NCBI GenBank assembly: GCA_965230535.1
Contig: OZ246009.1
Coordinates: 1,984,001 to 2,048,000, forward strand
From: JAUILH01 sp965230535
GTDB taxonomy: Bacteria > Bacteroidota > Bacteroidia > Flavobacteriales_D > JAUILH01
Length of the DNA: 64,000 nucleotides
Reading direction: 5' to 3'
Shown: piece after piece, positions 36,196 to 45,205 of the stretch
Numbering within the stretch: position 1 is the stretch's first letter
How the letters are laid out: the number at the start of each line of letters is the position of its first letter
The notes under the pieces: model-generated
What the model was told of the DNA's origin: nothing
What the model saw: the letters and a program-made list of their open reading frames with translations, nothing else
Databases searched by the model: none
Translations under genes and position numbers: made by a program

Positions 36196-38072
36196 TGTGC
36201 GGCATAAACGGAATATACGGTTTAAAAGACCTGAATAAATCTCAGGAGGTTCTACATTCTATGAATGAATCCCTGGCGCACAGAGGACCAGATGCTGAAG
36301 GAGAATTCGTTCAAAACAACATTGCGCTTGGTCATAAAAGATTGGCAATTATCGACCTTGTAGATGCGTCTAATCAGCCAATGACAGATGTTTCAGGAAG
36401 ATATACCCTGATTTTCAATGGCGAGATTTATAATTACAAGAAAATCAAATCCTGGTTGGATTATCCATTCAAAACAGAATCGGATACAGAAGTTGTCCTG
36501 GCAGCATTTATCAAGTGGGGACCAGAGTGTCTGAATCGCTTTAACGGCATGTTTGCATTTGCTGTTTGGGATAATGAGACAAGAAGTTTATTCATTGCCA
36601 GAGACAGATTGGGCATCAAGCCATTGTATTACAAATTGGATTCGGAGTTCTTAATCTTTTCTTCTGAGATCAGACCAATTCTGAAGAGTGGTTTATTTTC
36701 TCCTCGTTTGGATAAAAACGGTTTGAATGACTATATCCGTTATCAAACTGTTCATGCACCTAACACCATTATTGATGGGGTGAAAATGCTCATGCCCGGA
36801 CATTATCTCACAATCAACGAAAGTGACTACAACATCCAACAATACTGGGATTTGAGAACGGCTGCCAGAACGACCAACGGAAATCTCAAAAAAGAAGATG
36901 CCAAAAAGTTGGTGTTAGACCAGTTAAGCCAATCGGTTGAATACAGACTTCAGGCAGATGTGTCATTTGGTGCATTCTTATCAGGAGGGATCGATTCAAG
37001 TGCCATTGTTGCGTTGATGTCTGAAACGGCAAGTAAACAAGTCAAAACATTCTCTGTCACCTTCGATGAAGCTGAATTTTCTGAAGCCAAATATGCGCGC
37101 ATGGTGGCTGATAAATACCAGACCGATCATACAGAAATACGTTTGTCGCCAAATGACTTTCTAAAAGACCTCCCAACAGCTTTGGGAGCAATGGATCATC
37201 CAAGTGGAGACGGACCCAATACCTTTGTCATATCCAAAGCCGTTAAAGAGGCAGGTGTTTCCATGGCGCTCTCTGGTCTTGGAGGAGATGAACTGTTTGC
37301 CGGATATGAAGTTTTTAAGAGATCCAAAAAGCTTCTCAATAATAAGTGGGCCATGAGTTTTGCTCCAGGATTCAGGAAGTTAATTGCCAAACCTGTTAAA
37401 TGGAGAAAGAAATCTGCTGCAGGAGATAAATTTGAAGAGTTATTGTTACTGGACTATTGGGATATAGATCATTCATATCCAGTGAGCAGGAAAATGCTTT
37501 CTCAGGATTGGATTGATCGTGTGCTGGAAGGACATAACAATAATAGAAATGAAGTTTTTGAAATTGCCAATAGTCTGATAGCATACGGTTCTACAGGTTT
37601 CGATTTGCCCGACTTGAGTAAGGTTTCATTGTGCGAGATTCAAACTTATATGCAAAATGTGCTTCTTCGGGATACAGACCAAATGAGTATGGCTCACGCT
37701 CTAGAGCTTAGGGTGCCTTTTCTGGATCACGAATTGGTAGAAAATGTCATTGGCATCTCAGACGATATTAAATACCCCAATACGCCTAAGCAATTATTGG
37801 TTGAAGCCATGGGAGACAGGTTGCCTTCAGAGATAGTGAATCGACCAAAAATGGGATTCACCTTCCCGTGGGAACACTGGCTTAAGGGCGAATTAAGAGA
37901 TTTAGTTGAGACAAGTCTTGAATCATTAGGAAATCGTGCAATTCTAAATAAATCAGCTCTTAATGAACTTTGGGAACGTTTTCTAAAAGGAGATAAGAGA
38001 ATTACCTGGTCGAGAATATGGTACCTGGTTGTCCTCGAAAATTGGTTGTCTAACAATGGAATCGATGAGTAA
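36195..38072 (+). CDS. asnB: Asparagine synthase-like glutamine amidotransferase (EPS operon 2)
   Basis: The 625-residue paralogue of the enzyme at 24818 starts MCGINGIYG (Cys2 nucleophile). It has HRGPDAEGEF and FNGEIYNYKK in the Ntn domain, FLSGGIDSSAIVALMSE (PP-loop) near 260, and LSGLGGDELFAGYE. It overlaps genes on both sides (TAATG and ATGAGTAA), so it is tightly bound to glycosyltransferase expression. Two AsnB-type proteins in facing EPS operons point to amidated sugars (for example amidated hexuronic acids) rather than amino-acid supply. The family assignment is firm; the sugar role is inference. Confidence 0.88.
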   Translation: MCGINGIYGLKDLNKSQEVLHSMNESLAHRGPDAEGEFVQNNIALGHKRLAIIDLVDASNQPMTDVSGRYTLIFNGEIYNYKKIKSWLDYPFKTESDTEVVLAAFIKWGPECLNRFNGMFAFAVWDNETRSLFIARDRLGIKPLYYKLDSEFLIFSSEIRPILKSGLFSPRLDKNGLNDYIRYQTVHAPNTIIDGVKMLMPGHYLTINESDYNIQQYWDLRTAARTTNGNLKKEDAKKLVLDQLSQSVEYRLQADVSFGAFLSGGIDSSAIVALMSETASKQVKTFSVTFDEAEFSEAKYARMVADKYQTDHTEIRLSPNDFLKDLPTALGAMDHPSGDGPNTFVISKAVKEAGVSMALSGLGGDELFAGYEVFKRSKKLLNNKWAMSFAPGFRKLIAKPVKWRKKSAAGDKFEELLLLDYWDIDHSYPVSRKMLSQDWIDRVLEGHNNNRNEVFEIANSLIAYGSTGFDLPDLSKVSLCEIQTYMQNVLLRDTDQMSMAHALELRVPFLDHELVENVIGISDDIKYPNTPKQLLVEAMGDRLPSEIVNRPKMGFTFPWEHWLKGELRDLVETSLESLGNRAILNKSALNELWERFLKGDKRITWSRIWYLVVLENWLSNNGIDE

Positions 38073-39192
38073 GCCAAAGGTGCTCGTTTTTATAGATTGG
38101 TTTTTGCCTGGATATCGAGCTGGCGGACCAATTACCTCCATGCGTCACATGATTGGTAACCTGCATCAGGAAATAGACTTCTATGTGGTCACCAGAAATA
38201 CAGATTATCAAAGCGCTGAGCCGTATGATGTTGTTTGCAACAGATGGCTTGATCAGGAAACACATCATTGCTACTATATCAAGGACTCGGATTTGAGCAA
38301 AGCGGCATTAAAGCAGGTCATAGATTCTATGAAGTTCGATATGTTTTATATCAACGGCATGTATTCAAAGTTCTTTTCCATCATGCCTCTGGATTTGTTG
38401 AAGAAGGACTCAAGACCTCAGATTGTTGCGCCCAGAGGAATGTTGGCGCCAAGTGCCATGGCCATTAAAGCATTTAAGAAAAAAGCGTTCATTACTTTGT
38501 CCAGATTCAAGGGGACTTATGGCAATGTGTTGTTCCACGCTACAAACGAGCAAGAGAAAACACATGTTCTTAATCAGTTCAAAAGAGCAGATGTGGTTAT
38601 TGCTCCAAATTTGGGCCCAGGACTGCTTGATCGCGCGGGTTTTGAGAAAGCGAAAAACGAACTGAAACTCATTTTCTTAGGAAGAATTGCTCCGGAAAAA
38701 AATACCTTATTGGCCATCCAGTCACTTAAAAACGTTTCGGTCAAAGTTAAGCTGGACATAGTAGGAGAGACCTACGCTCAAGAGTATCTTGAAGCTTGTA
38801 AAAATGCAGTACAGGAATTGCCGGAGAATGTCCAGGTAGAATTTAAAAAGAGCATTTCGCCCGATTTGGTGCCAGCTACACTTCAGTCGTATCATTACAT
38901 GTTTTTGCCCACTAAAGGAGAAAATTTTGGCCACGCGATTCTGGAAAGCCTTATGTGTGGTGTGCCGGTCCTTATTTCTGATCAAACTCCCTGGACCCAC
39001 TGTAAAGATGAAGGTGTTGCTTTCGTTAGCCCCAATGATGCTGGGCTGATTGCTCAAACAGTTGACTTGTTGGGTGCACAAACTCAGGAAGATTATGAGG
39101 CAGTTTGTCAGCGTGTATCCATGTTTGCACAGAAATACGTTAAAAATTCTACCGGAATAGAGCAGACAAAGGCTATATTCAAGCTAAATTAG
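38065..39192 (+). CDS. Glycosyltransferase, GT-B fold (EPS operon 2, second)
   Basis: The 375-residue protein opens VLVFIDWFLPGYRAGGPITS, a pattern of GT4 enzymes that bind the acceptor with a Gly-rich loop. It contains IVAPRGMLAPSAMAIKAFKK, LKLIFLGRIAPEKNTLLAIQ and MFLPTKGENFGHAILESLMC (acidic pair), then GVPVLISDQTPW. The start at 38065 gives the 8-bp ATGAGTAA overlap with asnB; an in-frame ATG at 38056 would add three residues. It probably adds another sugar to the EPS unit. Confidence 0.87.
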   Translation: MSKPKVLVFIDWFLPGYRAGGPITSMRHMIGNLHQEIDFYVVTRNTDYQSAEPYDVVCNRWLDQETHHCYYIKDSDLSKAALKQVIDSMKFDMFYINGMYSKFFSIMPLDLLKKDSRPQIVAPRGMLAPSAMAIKAFKKKAFITLSRFKGTYGNVLFHATNEQEKTHVLNQFKRADVVIAPNLGPGLLDRAGFEKAKNELKLIFLGRIAPEKNTLLAIQSLKNVSVKVKLDIVGETYAQEYLEACKNAVQELPENVQVEFKKSISPDLVPATLQSYHYMFLPTKGENFGHAILESLMCGVPVLISDQTPWTHCKDEGVAFVSPNDAGLIAQTVDLLGAQTQEDYEAVCQRVSMFAQKYVKNSTGIEQTKAIFKLN

Positions 39193-39196
39193 CTCC

Positions 39197-39751
39197 ATGA
39201 GTCAACAAACTGATTTATCAAAGTACAACAACGACTGGTATAAGCCAGGTTCGCCAATTAAGCGTGTGCTTTGGTATTTTGTTAATGGATTCATTATGCT
39301 CAATCCCATGAATCCGTTTTCAGGGCTTAGAAAATTTGCTTTAAAGCTATTTGGGGCGAAAGTTGGAACTGGTGTTGTTATAAAGCCAAGAGTAAACATC
39401 AAATATCCCTGGAAACTTACAGTAGGAGACCATGTTTGGATAGGTGAGCAGGTTTGGATAGATAATCTCGATGAGTTGACGATTGGTAACCATGTTTGTT
39501 TATCTCAAGGCGCCATGTTATTATGCGGCAATCACAATTACAAGAAATCTACCTTCGATTTGATGTTAGGAAAGATTACTTTGGAAGATGGTGTGTGGAT
39601 TGGAGCTCAATCAACAGTTTGTCCCGGAGTAACCTGTAAAAGCCATTCTGTACTATCGGTTGGAGGTGTGGCTAACAAAGATCTGGAAGCCTATGGTATT
39701 TATGCAGGAGTGCCTGCTCAGAAAGTAAAAGAGCGTAAAATTGAAGCTTAG
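39197..39751 (+). CDS. WcaF-like hexapeptide O-acetyltransferase
   Basis: The 184-residue left-handed beta-helix protein resembles colanic-acid acetyltransferase WcaF. It has hexapeptide turns (VVIKPRVNIKYPWKLTVGDH, VWIGEQVWIDN, LTIGNHVCLSQGA), the catalytic His region CGNHNYKKSTFDLM and a C-terminal GVPAQKVKERK tail. It transfers acetyl from acetyl-CoA to a glycan hydroxyl in the cytoplasm. The SGNH protein in the same operon could act on the acetyl group later in the periplasm. Confidence 0.9.
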   Translation: MSQQTDLSKYNNDWYKPGSPIKRVLWYFVNGFIMLNPMNPFSGLRKFALKLFGAKVGTGVVIKPRVNIKYPWKLTVGDHVWIGEQVWIDNLDELTIGNHVCLSQGAMLLCGNHNYKKSTFDLMLGKITLEDGVWIGAQSTVCPGVTCKSHSVLSVGGVANKDLEAYGIYAGVPAQKVKERKIEA

Positions 39752-40493
39752 TATTATCACGATATCATTTAACAGTGCTGAGACCATTGAAGATACCTTA
39801 CAGTCTGTAATTGGCCAGGATGCATTTGATCAGGTTGAGTATATCATTATAGATGGAGGCTCTACAGATGGGACAATGGATATTGTTAACCGTTATAAAG
39901 AATCTATTGACATCATTGTGTCAGAGCCAGACAAAGGTTTGTATGATGCCATGAACAAAGGTGTGCAACATGCGACTGGTGACATTGTTGGAATACTGAA
40001 TTCAGATGATATTTATGTGGATAGTTCGGTTCTCGACAAGGTTATTAAACTCTTTGAATCTTCAAGGGCAGACGGTGTCTATGCGGATTTGTGTTATGTA
40101 GACCGTCAGGACACTTCAAAGGTAACCAGAAAGTGGATTTCAGGAGAATACAAGAAAAACGCTTTCAAGAAGGGCTGGATGCCACCTCACCCAACGTTTT
40201 TTGTAAAGAAACTTAAGTATACCCAGCTTGGGACATATAATACAAGTCTGAAGACCTCAGCTGATTATGAATTGATGTTGAGATTTATTCACAAGCACGG
40301 AATCAAGCTGGCTTACCTCAATGAGGTCATCACGCTAATGAGAGTAGGAGGGCAGTCCAATACTTCAATTTGGAACAGATTATCAGCAAACGAAGAAGAT
40401 CGACACGCCTGGAAGATCAATGGCCTTTCTCCGGGTTTATTCACGTTTATCAGAAAGCCTTTGTCTAAAATCGGACAGTTCATCAAGAAATAA
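39741..40493 (+). CDS. Glycosyltransferase family 2
   Basis: The 250-residue GT-A enzyme starts at TTG with KLSIITISFNSAETIEDTLQ; no ATG lies near the first beta strand, so TTG is accepted, overlapping the acetyltransferase by 11 bp. It has EYIIIDGGSTDGTMDIV, the DxD-like LNSDDIY and a GWMPPHPTFFVKK segment. This last feature is typical of WcaA/WcaE-like GT2 enzymes in EPS clusters. It is the last gene of operon 2 and is followed by a hairpin. Confidence 0.92.
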   Translation: MKLSIITISFNSAETIEDTLQSVIGQDAFDQVEYIIIDGGSTDGTMDIVNRYKESIDIIVSEPDKGLYDAMNKGVQHATGDIVGILNSDDIYVDSSVLDKVIKLFESSRADGVYADLCYVDRQDTSKVTRKWISGEYKKNAFKKGWMPPHPTFFVKKLKYTQLGTYNTSLKTSADYELMLRFIHKHGIKLAYLNEVITLMRVGGQSNTSIWNRLSANEEDRHAWKINGLSPGLFTFIRKPLSKIGQFIKK

Positions 40494-40526
40494 AAAATCC
40501 CGCTCCAAAACTGAAACGGGATTTAA
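40493..40526 (-). terminator. Terminator between convergent GT2 and barrel genes
   Basis: AAATCCCG (40495-40502) pairs with CGGGATTT (40517-40524) around a 14-nt loop. The T-run is strong on the minus strand (end of the DUF6089-like gene) and weak on the plus strand, but it may serve both. Confidence 0.75.
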
Positions 40527-40545
40527 TATCGTAAATGTCTTTTGT

Positions 40546-41490
40546 TTAGAACTTAGCTCTTACTTTTCGTCTTCCGCCACCTCTTCTTCCAAGCCAGTTA
40601 AAGTTCTGAGAGTAGAAGCTGTTCTTTCCTTTAAGCACGTAACTGTATGTTAAATGCGAGAAGATGAAAGTGTCATTACCACCGTTTTCTCCAGGTAAAG
40701 AAGCTCTTTTCTCTCCAGGTGCGTAGTTACCTAATCCGCCTCCAGGAAGCAAATCAGCTGGTAAATCCGGAGATCTGTTTGTGAAAACGTAGTATAAACT
40801 TGGATCAGCTACCTGATCAATTTCAGGGTAAACACCACTCAAGTCATCAAGATAATCAGTGAAAGTCAGGTGGTAAGCCAATTCAAAACCAAATCTGTGT
40901 TGTCTTCTATACGTAAAGAAAAAGCCAACTCCCATTGGAATCGACATAGAAATTTTGTTGTATTCTTTAGATTGTCCTTCCGTTCTTAAAGGACGCAAAG
41001 CAGTCCATTCCCCTCCCTTGTATCCGGGATTTTGAGCTTTTGGGTTATGATGAAAACCGGATACACCTAGAAAACCAAAAGATTTAAAGTCTAATCTGTA
41101 TCGTCCACGACCTCCAACATCATTCACGTTGTACAAGAAGATGTCTGCTCTCAGGGATAAATCGAAAACATCATTTCTGAAAGACAGGTTACGTCCTCTT
41201 CTTCCCGGGTTGGTAGACAAAGCATCATCACCGGAAATTCGTCCGTAAGTCAATCCAAGGTTTGCAGAAACCAGATTGTTGAATTTGTATCTTAAAAATC
41301 CTCCAAGAGAAATGTTCGTTTCCTGAAGCTTCATATCCCATACGAAGGCACGTGCCGTTTTTTCCTTACCCCCCATATCTCCCAATACGTTTGAGCCTCC
41401 AAGCTTGAAGCCATATTCAAGCACGTATTTTTGAGCATGTAAACCCGTGCCAATGAAACAAGCAAGCAAGAAAATAGACAGTTTTTTCAT
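40546..41490 (-). CDS. Outer-membrane beta-barrel protein (DUF6089-like)
   Basis: The 314-residue protein has a signal peptide (MKKLSIFLLACFIGTGLHAQ). The mature part starts YVLEYGFKLGGSNVLGDMGG, the typical opening of the DUF6089 family, followed by alternating strands of an 8- to 10-strand barrel and a Gly/Arg-rich end (WLGRRGGGRRKVR). The ATG at 41490 is used; an upstream in-frame ATG adds a non-signal leader. A promoter box ends 6 bp before this ATG, so the mRNA may be leaderless. It is a monocistronic unit; function unknown. Confidence 0.82.
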   Translation of the reverse strand: MKKLSIFLLACFIGTGLHAQKYVLEYGFKLGGSNVLGDMGGKEKTARAFVWDMKLQETNISLGGFLRYKFNNLVSANLGLTYGRISGDDALSTNPGRRGRNLSFRNDVFDLSLRADIFLYNVNDVGGRGRYRLDFKSFGFLGVSGFHHNPKAQNPGYKGGEWTALRPLRTEGQSKEYNKISMSIPMGVGFFFTYRRQHRFGFELAYHLTFTDYLDDLSGVYPEIDQVADPSLYYVFTNRSPDLPADLLPGGGLGNYAPGEKRASLPGENGGNDTFIFSHLTYSYVLKGKNSFYSQNFNWLGRRGGGRRKVRAKF

Positions 41491-41495
41491 AGTAA

Positions 41496-41519
41496 CAAAA
41501 TTAGGCCTTTTACTTATTA
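41496..41519 (-). promoter_or_regulatory. -7 box (TAATTTTG) with possible leaderless start
   Basis: TAATTTTG on the minus strand (41503-41496) matches TAnnTTTG, with a TTG 20 bp further upstream as -33 element. The predicted transcript start falls at or within a few bases of the ATG at 41490. Confidence 0.55.
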
Positions 41520-41610
41520 AACGCAAATTATGAAATATGGTTGTCGATAAATAAGTCAGTTTTTTTTAGTTATCAACATATAATATTCACCATTTGGTCA
41601 GCAAGAAGCG

Positions 41611-41618
41611 TATTTTTG
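41611..41618 (+). promoter_or_regulatory. -7 box (TATTTTTG) of the nitronate monooxygenase-M16 genes
   Basis: It is an exact TAnnTTTG match 17 bp before the ATG at 41635. The nearest upstream TTG is at a short 14-bp spacing. Confidence 0.5.
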
Positions 41619-41634
41619 TGTAAAATTTGTCCTG

Positions 41635-42585
41635 ATGAACAGAATCACAGAACTTTTTAAAATTCAATACCCAATTATACAAGCCGGAATGATCTGGTGT
41701 TCAGGTTGGGAGCTAGCCAGTGCGGTTAGTAATGCCGGGGGACTGGGGATCATCGGATCCGGTTCTATGTACCCTGAAGTACTCAAAACTCACGTGAAAA
41801 AATGTAAGGAAGCAACTGACAAGCCTTTTGCGGTTAACCTCCCTATGTTGTATCCGGATATCGACAAACATGTCGAGACCATTTTAGAAGAAAAAGTGCC
41901 CATCGTGTTTACCTCTGCAGGAAATCCAAAAACCTGGACACCAATTCTTAAGGAAAATGGTGTAACTGTGGTACATGTGGTATCTTCTTTGAAGTTTGCT
42001 TTAAAATCTGAAGCAGCGGGTGTAGATGCCATTGTGGCCGAAGGTTTTGAGGCTGGAGGACATAATGGAAGAGATGAGACAACAACCTTGTGTTTGATTC
42101 CTTCAGTGGCTGCAGAATTGTCTATTCCCGTTATTGCTGCCGGTGGTATTGGAAATGGTCGTTCTATGTTGGCAGCCATGAATCTTGGAGCGGATGCAGT
42201 GCAGGTTGGAAGTCGTTTTGTGGCGTCTGTTGAATCTTCAGCTCATGAGAATTTTAAAAACAGAGTGGTAGATACTAAAGAAGGCGGAACAGAGTTGACA
42301 TTGAAAGATTTGACTCCGGTAAGGTTGATTAAAAATGAGTTTTATGATCAGGTGAACCAAGCTTATGAATCATGCGCTACTCAGGATGAGCTTAAGGACT
42401 TGCTTGGTCGCGGACGAGCCAAAAAAGGCATGTTTGAAGGAGATATGGTAGAAGGAGAGCTCGAAATTGGTCAGGTATCTGCTTATATCAACCAGATTAA
42501 ACCTGCAGCCGAAATTTTAGAAGATATGTTGAAGGAGTACAGAGCTGCAAAAGCCGAGATGACTTCTCCGAAATTTGATTTTTAA
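41635..42585 (+). CDS. Nitronate monooxygenase / FabK-like FMN oxidoreductase
   Basis: The 316-residue TIM-barrel flavoprotein of the 2-nitropropane dioxygenase family has YPIIQAGMIWCSG at the N-terminus, the catalytic His region AEGFEAGGHNGRDET, and FMN phosphate loops VIAAGGIGNGRSMLAA and GADAVQVGSRFVAS. It oxidises nitronates with O2, or may be a FabK-type enoyl reductase; sequence by eye does not separate them fully, but the AEGxEAGGH motif is shared. It is coupled to a peptidase gene by TAATG. Confidence 0.85.
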   Translation: MNRITELFKIQYPIIQAGMIWCSGWELASAVSNAGGLGIIGSGSMYPEVLKTHVKKCKEATDKPFAVNLPMLYPDIDKHVETILEEKVPIVFTSAGNPKTWTPILKENGVTVVHVVSSLKFALKSEAAGVDAIVAEGFEAGGHNGRDETTTLCLIPSVAAELSIPVIAAGGIGNGRSMLAAMNLGADAVQVGSRFVASVESSAHENFKNRVVDTKEGGTELTLKDLTPVRLIKNEFYDQVNQAYESCATQDELKDLLGRGRAKKGMFEGDMVEGELEIGQVSAYINQIKPAAEILEDMLKEYRAAKAEMTSPKFDF

Positions 42586-43823
42586 TGATAGATTTTAAGA
42601 AATATACCCTGGACAATGGCCTTCGGGTACTTATTCATCAGGATAAGACAACCCCAATGGTGGCAGTAAATACCTTGTATGATGTTGGTGCCAGAGATGA
42701 AGATGAAGCCAGAACGGGCTTTGCGCATTTGTTTGAACATTTGATGTTTGGAGGTTCCGTGAATATCCCTGAATTTGATACACCACTTCAAATGGCTGGA
42801 GGAACAAGTAATGCTTTCACGTCTAACGACATTACCAATTACTATGACACATTGCCTTCAAGCAATATTGAAACGGCTCTTTGGTTGGAATCTGACAGAA
42901 TGTTGTCTTTGGCTTTTACGGATAAAAGTCTGGAAGTGCAAAGAAGTGTAGTGATTGAGGAGTTTAAGCAGAGATACATTAATCAACCTTATGGCAATGT
43001 CTGGCATTTGTTGAGAAAAATGGCCTTTAAGGAGCATCCGTATAAGTGGCCAACGATCGGGAAAGAGATCAGTCATATTGAAGATGCTAAAATGGAAGAT
43101 GTAAGGGCGTTTTTCCATAAACATTACGGACCTCAAAACGCGATTTTATGCGTGTCCGGGAATGTAGAGTATGATGCTACCCTTGATAAAATCAATAATT
43201 GGTACAGAGATATTCCAAGCAGAACAAAGTATGTCAGAGATCTGCCGGTGGAGTCGCAACAAAACGATTACCGCGAAATGGAGCATGAGGCTGATGTGCC
43301 TGCAAATGCTTTGCACATTGCGTTTAAAATGTGTGGAAGATGGGATGCTGAGTACCCAATTTATGATTTGATTACTGATATTTTGTCAAGAGGACAGGGG
43401 AGTAGGTTTGAAAAGTCTCTGGTAAGAGAGAAACAATTGTTTTCAGATGTGTCTTGTTATGTACTTGGGGCTTATGATAATGGGCTTTTGGTTGTTTCAG
43501 GTAAACTTAAGGATGGTGTTGCTTATGAAGATGCTGAAAATGCCGTTTGGAAAGAATTAGAAGATTTCAAAGTGAACGGAATTGATGGTACAGAGCTTCA
43601 GAAAGTGAAAAACAAGTACGAATCGGCAAAGTTGTATTCTGATACCAATGTTCTGAATAGAGCAATGAACCTTTGTTTCTTTGAGTTGAGCAGTTCAGCT
43701 GGTGATTATCCTAAGGAGCTGGGTAAATATTTGCAAGTGAATTCAAGTGATATTTCTCGAGTTTCGCAGTCGGTTTTCAATAAAAATCAGTGTTCACTTT
43801 TAAGGTATAAGAAATCTAAATAA
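42585..43823 (+). CDS. M16 zinc peptidase, catalytic subunit
   Basis: The 412-residue M16B peptidase has the inverted zinc motif HLFEH (His48, Glu51, His52) in TGFAHLFEHLMFGG and the distal Glu region SLEVQRSVVIEEFKQRY. C-terminal M16_C elements (VREKQLFSDVSCYV) follow. No signal peptide is seen, so it probably acts in the cytoplasm. It pairs with the next gene, whose product lacks the zinc motif but carries the Arg/Tyr pair, the usual layout of heterodimeric M16B enzymes. Confidence 0.92.
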   Translation: MIDFKKYTLDNGLRVLIHQDKTTPMVAVNTLYDVGARDEDEARTGFAHLFEHLMFGGSVNIPEFDTPLQMAGGTSNAFTSNDITNYYDTLPSSNIETALWLESDRMLSLAFTDKSLEVQRSVVIEEFKQRYINQPYGNVWHLLRKMAFKEHPYKWPTIGKEISHIEDAKMEDVRAFFHKHYGPQNAILCVSGNVEYDATLDKINNWYRDIPSRTKYVRDLPVESQQNDYREMEHEADVPANALHIAFKMCGRWDAEYPIYDLITDILSRGQGSRFEKSLVREKQLFSDVSCYVLGAYDNGLLVVSGKLKDGVAYEDAENAVWKELEDFKVNGIDGTELQKVKNKYESAKLYSDTNVLNRAMNLCFFELSSSAGDYPKELGKYLQVNSSDISRVSQSVFNKNQCSLLRYKKSK

Positions 43824-43867
43824 AACATTCAATTGAATTTTGTTAAAATTCTGAATAATAATTTTTT

Positions 43868-45148
43868 ATGATAAGAGATGTTGCTCCAAAATTGGAGGTG
43901 TTAAATAAGGTTGATGTCATTAATCCTGAACAATTAAAGTTGTCTTCAGGCGCAGATGCTTTTTTCATTGGTGGATGTCTTGAAGACATTGCGCAAATTG
44001 ATTTGGTATTTGATGCCGGAGCGAAATACCAGAACGTTCCTTTGCAAGCTGGTATCACCGCAGCCATGTTGTTGGAAGGTAGCGGAGGACGAAAGGGCGT
44101 TGACGTGATGGATGAGTTGGATGGGTACGGTGCCTATATTGATGTTAGTAGTGATTACGACAGGTTTACCTTGTCTGTATTCTCTACTATTAGGTCGATA
44201 GACAAGGTTCTGAAATTGGTAAAATCGATTCTGGAACAACCAAATTTTGAACAAGAGAATTTTGATTTGTTGATTTCCAATAAGCGCCAAAACTTCTTAG
44301 TTCAAAGTGAAAAGGTATCAGTTTTGGCAAGGAGAAGGTTCTACAGAGAGCTTTTTAACGATCACGAGTATGGTAATTTGGCAAGCCTGGAATCTTACGA
44401 TACATTAACACTTCAGGATTGCAAAGACTTTTACAGTCAGGTGCTTAGGTCTTCAAAATTAGACTGTTTCGTTGCCGGAAACATGACTTCTGCTCATGTC
44501 AAATTAATTGAAAATTGCCTGTCTGAGATAGAGATGGGAGGCGGTGCAGTTAAAACCTCCGTTGGAACGATTAACAATCATGCATCTATCCAAAGTCATA
44601 TTGAAAAGAGTGGGGTGCAGACAGGCTTAAGAATCGGTAAAAAATGTATCAGAAGAGGGCATGAAGATTTTTCTGCCTTGCAGGTAACTGTGACAGCTCT
44701 CGGTGGTTATTTCGGTTCAAGGCTCATGAAGAATATTAGGGAAGACAAAGGGTTTACTTATGGAATTGGTGCCGGACTGGTAACACTTGATCATGCGGGC
44801 ATATTTTTCATCTCAACTGAGGTAGGGAACCAATATCTTGAGCAGACTTTAGTAGAAATAAACAAGGAAATAGACTTGCTGAAACAGAATATTATTCCAG
44901 AAGATGAACTGTTTTTAGTTAAAAACTACATCAGCGGCAGTGTTGCTCGATCTTTAGATGGTGCATTCGAACAAATGGAAAAATTCAAGACTGTTCATTA
45001 TTCTGGCCTCAATATGGACTACTATAACAGCTACCTTGCAGACATGAGAGAAGTGAGTGCAGAACGTGTGATGAGTATGGCTCAAACTTACCTTAGTCAG
45101 GATACGTTTATTCAAATAACAGCCGGAGAAGCAACTAAGTCTTCATAA
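43868..45148 (+). CDS. M16 peptidase, non-catalytic partner subunit
   Basis: The 426-residue M16-fold protein lacks HxxEH; the equivalent region reads GITAAMLLEGSGGRKG. It keeps the substrate-binding Arg/Tyr element LMKNIREDKGFTYGIGAG in the C-terminal half. In M16B pairs one subunit has zinc and the other supplies these residues, so loss of zinc ligands is normal here and not decay. The 44-bp gap from the catalytic gene has no terminator. Confidence 0.88.
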   Translation: MIRDVAPKLEVLNKVDVINPEQLKLSSGADAFFIGGCLEDIAQIDLVFDAGAKYQNVPLQAGITAAMLLEGSGGRKGVDVMDELDGYGAYIDVSSDYDRFTLSVFSTIRSIDKVLKLVKSILEQPNFEQENFDLLISNKRQNFLVQSEKVSVLARRRFYRELFNDHEYGNLASLESYDTLTLQDCKDFYSQVLRSSKLDCFVAGNMTSAHVKLIENCLSEIEMGGGAVKTSVGTINNHASIQSHIEKSGVQTGLRIGKKCIRRGHEDFSALQVTVTALGGYFGSRLMKNIREDKGFTYGIGAGLVTLDHAGIFFISTEVGNQYLEQTLVEINKEIDLLKQNIIPEDELFLVKNYISGSVARSLDGAFEQMEKFKTVHYSGLNMDYYNSYLADMREVSAERVMSMAQTYLSQDTFIQITAGEATKSS

Positions 45149-45151
45149 ATA

Positions 45152-45177
45152 CGTCTTTTTGTATAACAAAAAGAACG
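45152..45177. repeat. Near-perfect inverted repeat before the type B adhesin gene
   Basis: TCTTTTTGT (45154-45162) pairs with ACAAAAAGA (45166-45174) around ATA, extended by CGT/ACG with a one-base bulge. There is no T-tract after it. It may be a weak terminator of the M16 genes or a regulator site. Confidence 0.6.
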
Positions 45178-45188
45178 CGATTACGTTA

Positions 45189-45196
45189 TAGTTTTG
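45189..45196 (+). promoter_or_regulatory. -7 box (TAGTTTTG) of the fibronectin-type T9SS protein gene
   Basis: It is an exact TAnnTTTG match ending 9 bp before the ATG at 45206, so the leader would be a few bases at most. The -33 TTG is unclear (27-bp spacing). Confidence 0.4.
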
Positions 45197-45205
45197 GTTG
45201 CACAG

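Noticed and set aside
43868..45148. Decayed M16 peptidase pseudogene, since HxxEH is missing
   Set aside because: The frame is intact and the Arg/Tyr element is kept; non-catalytic partner subunits are normal in M16B pairs.
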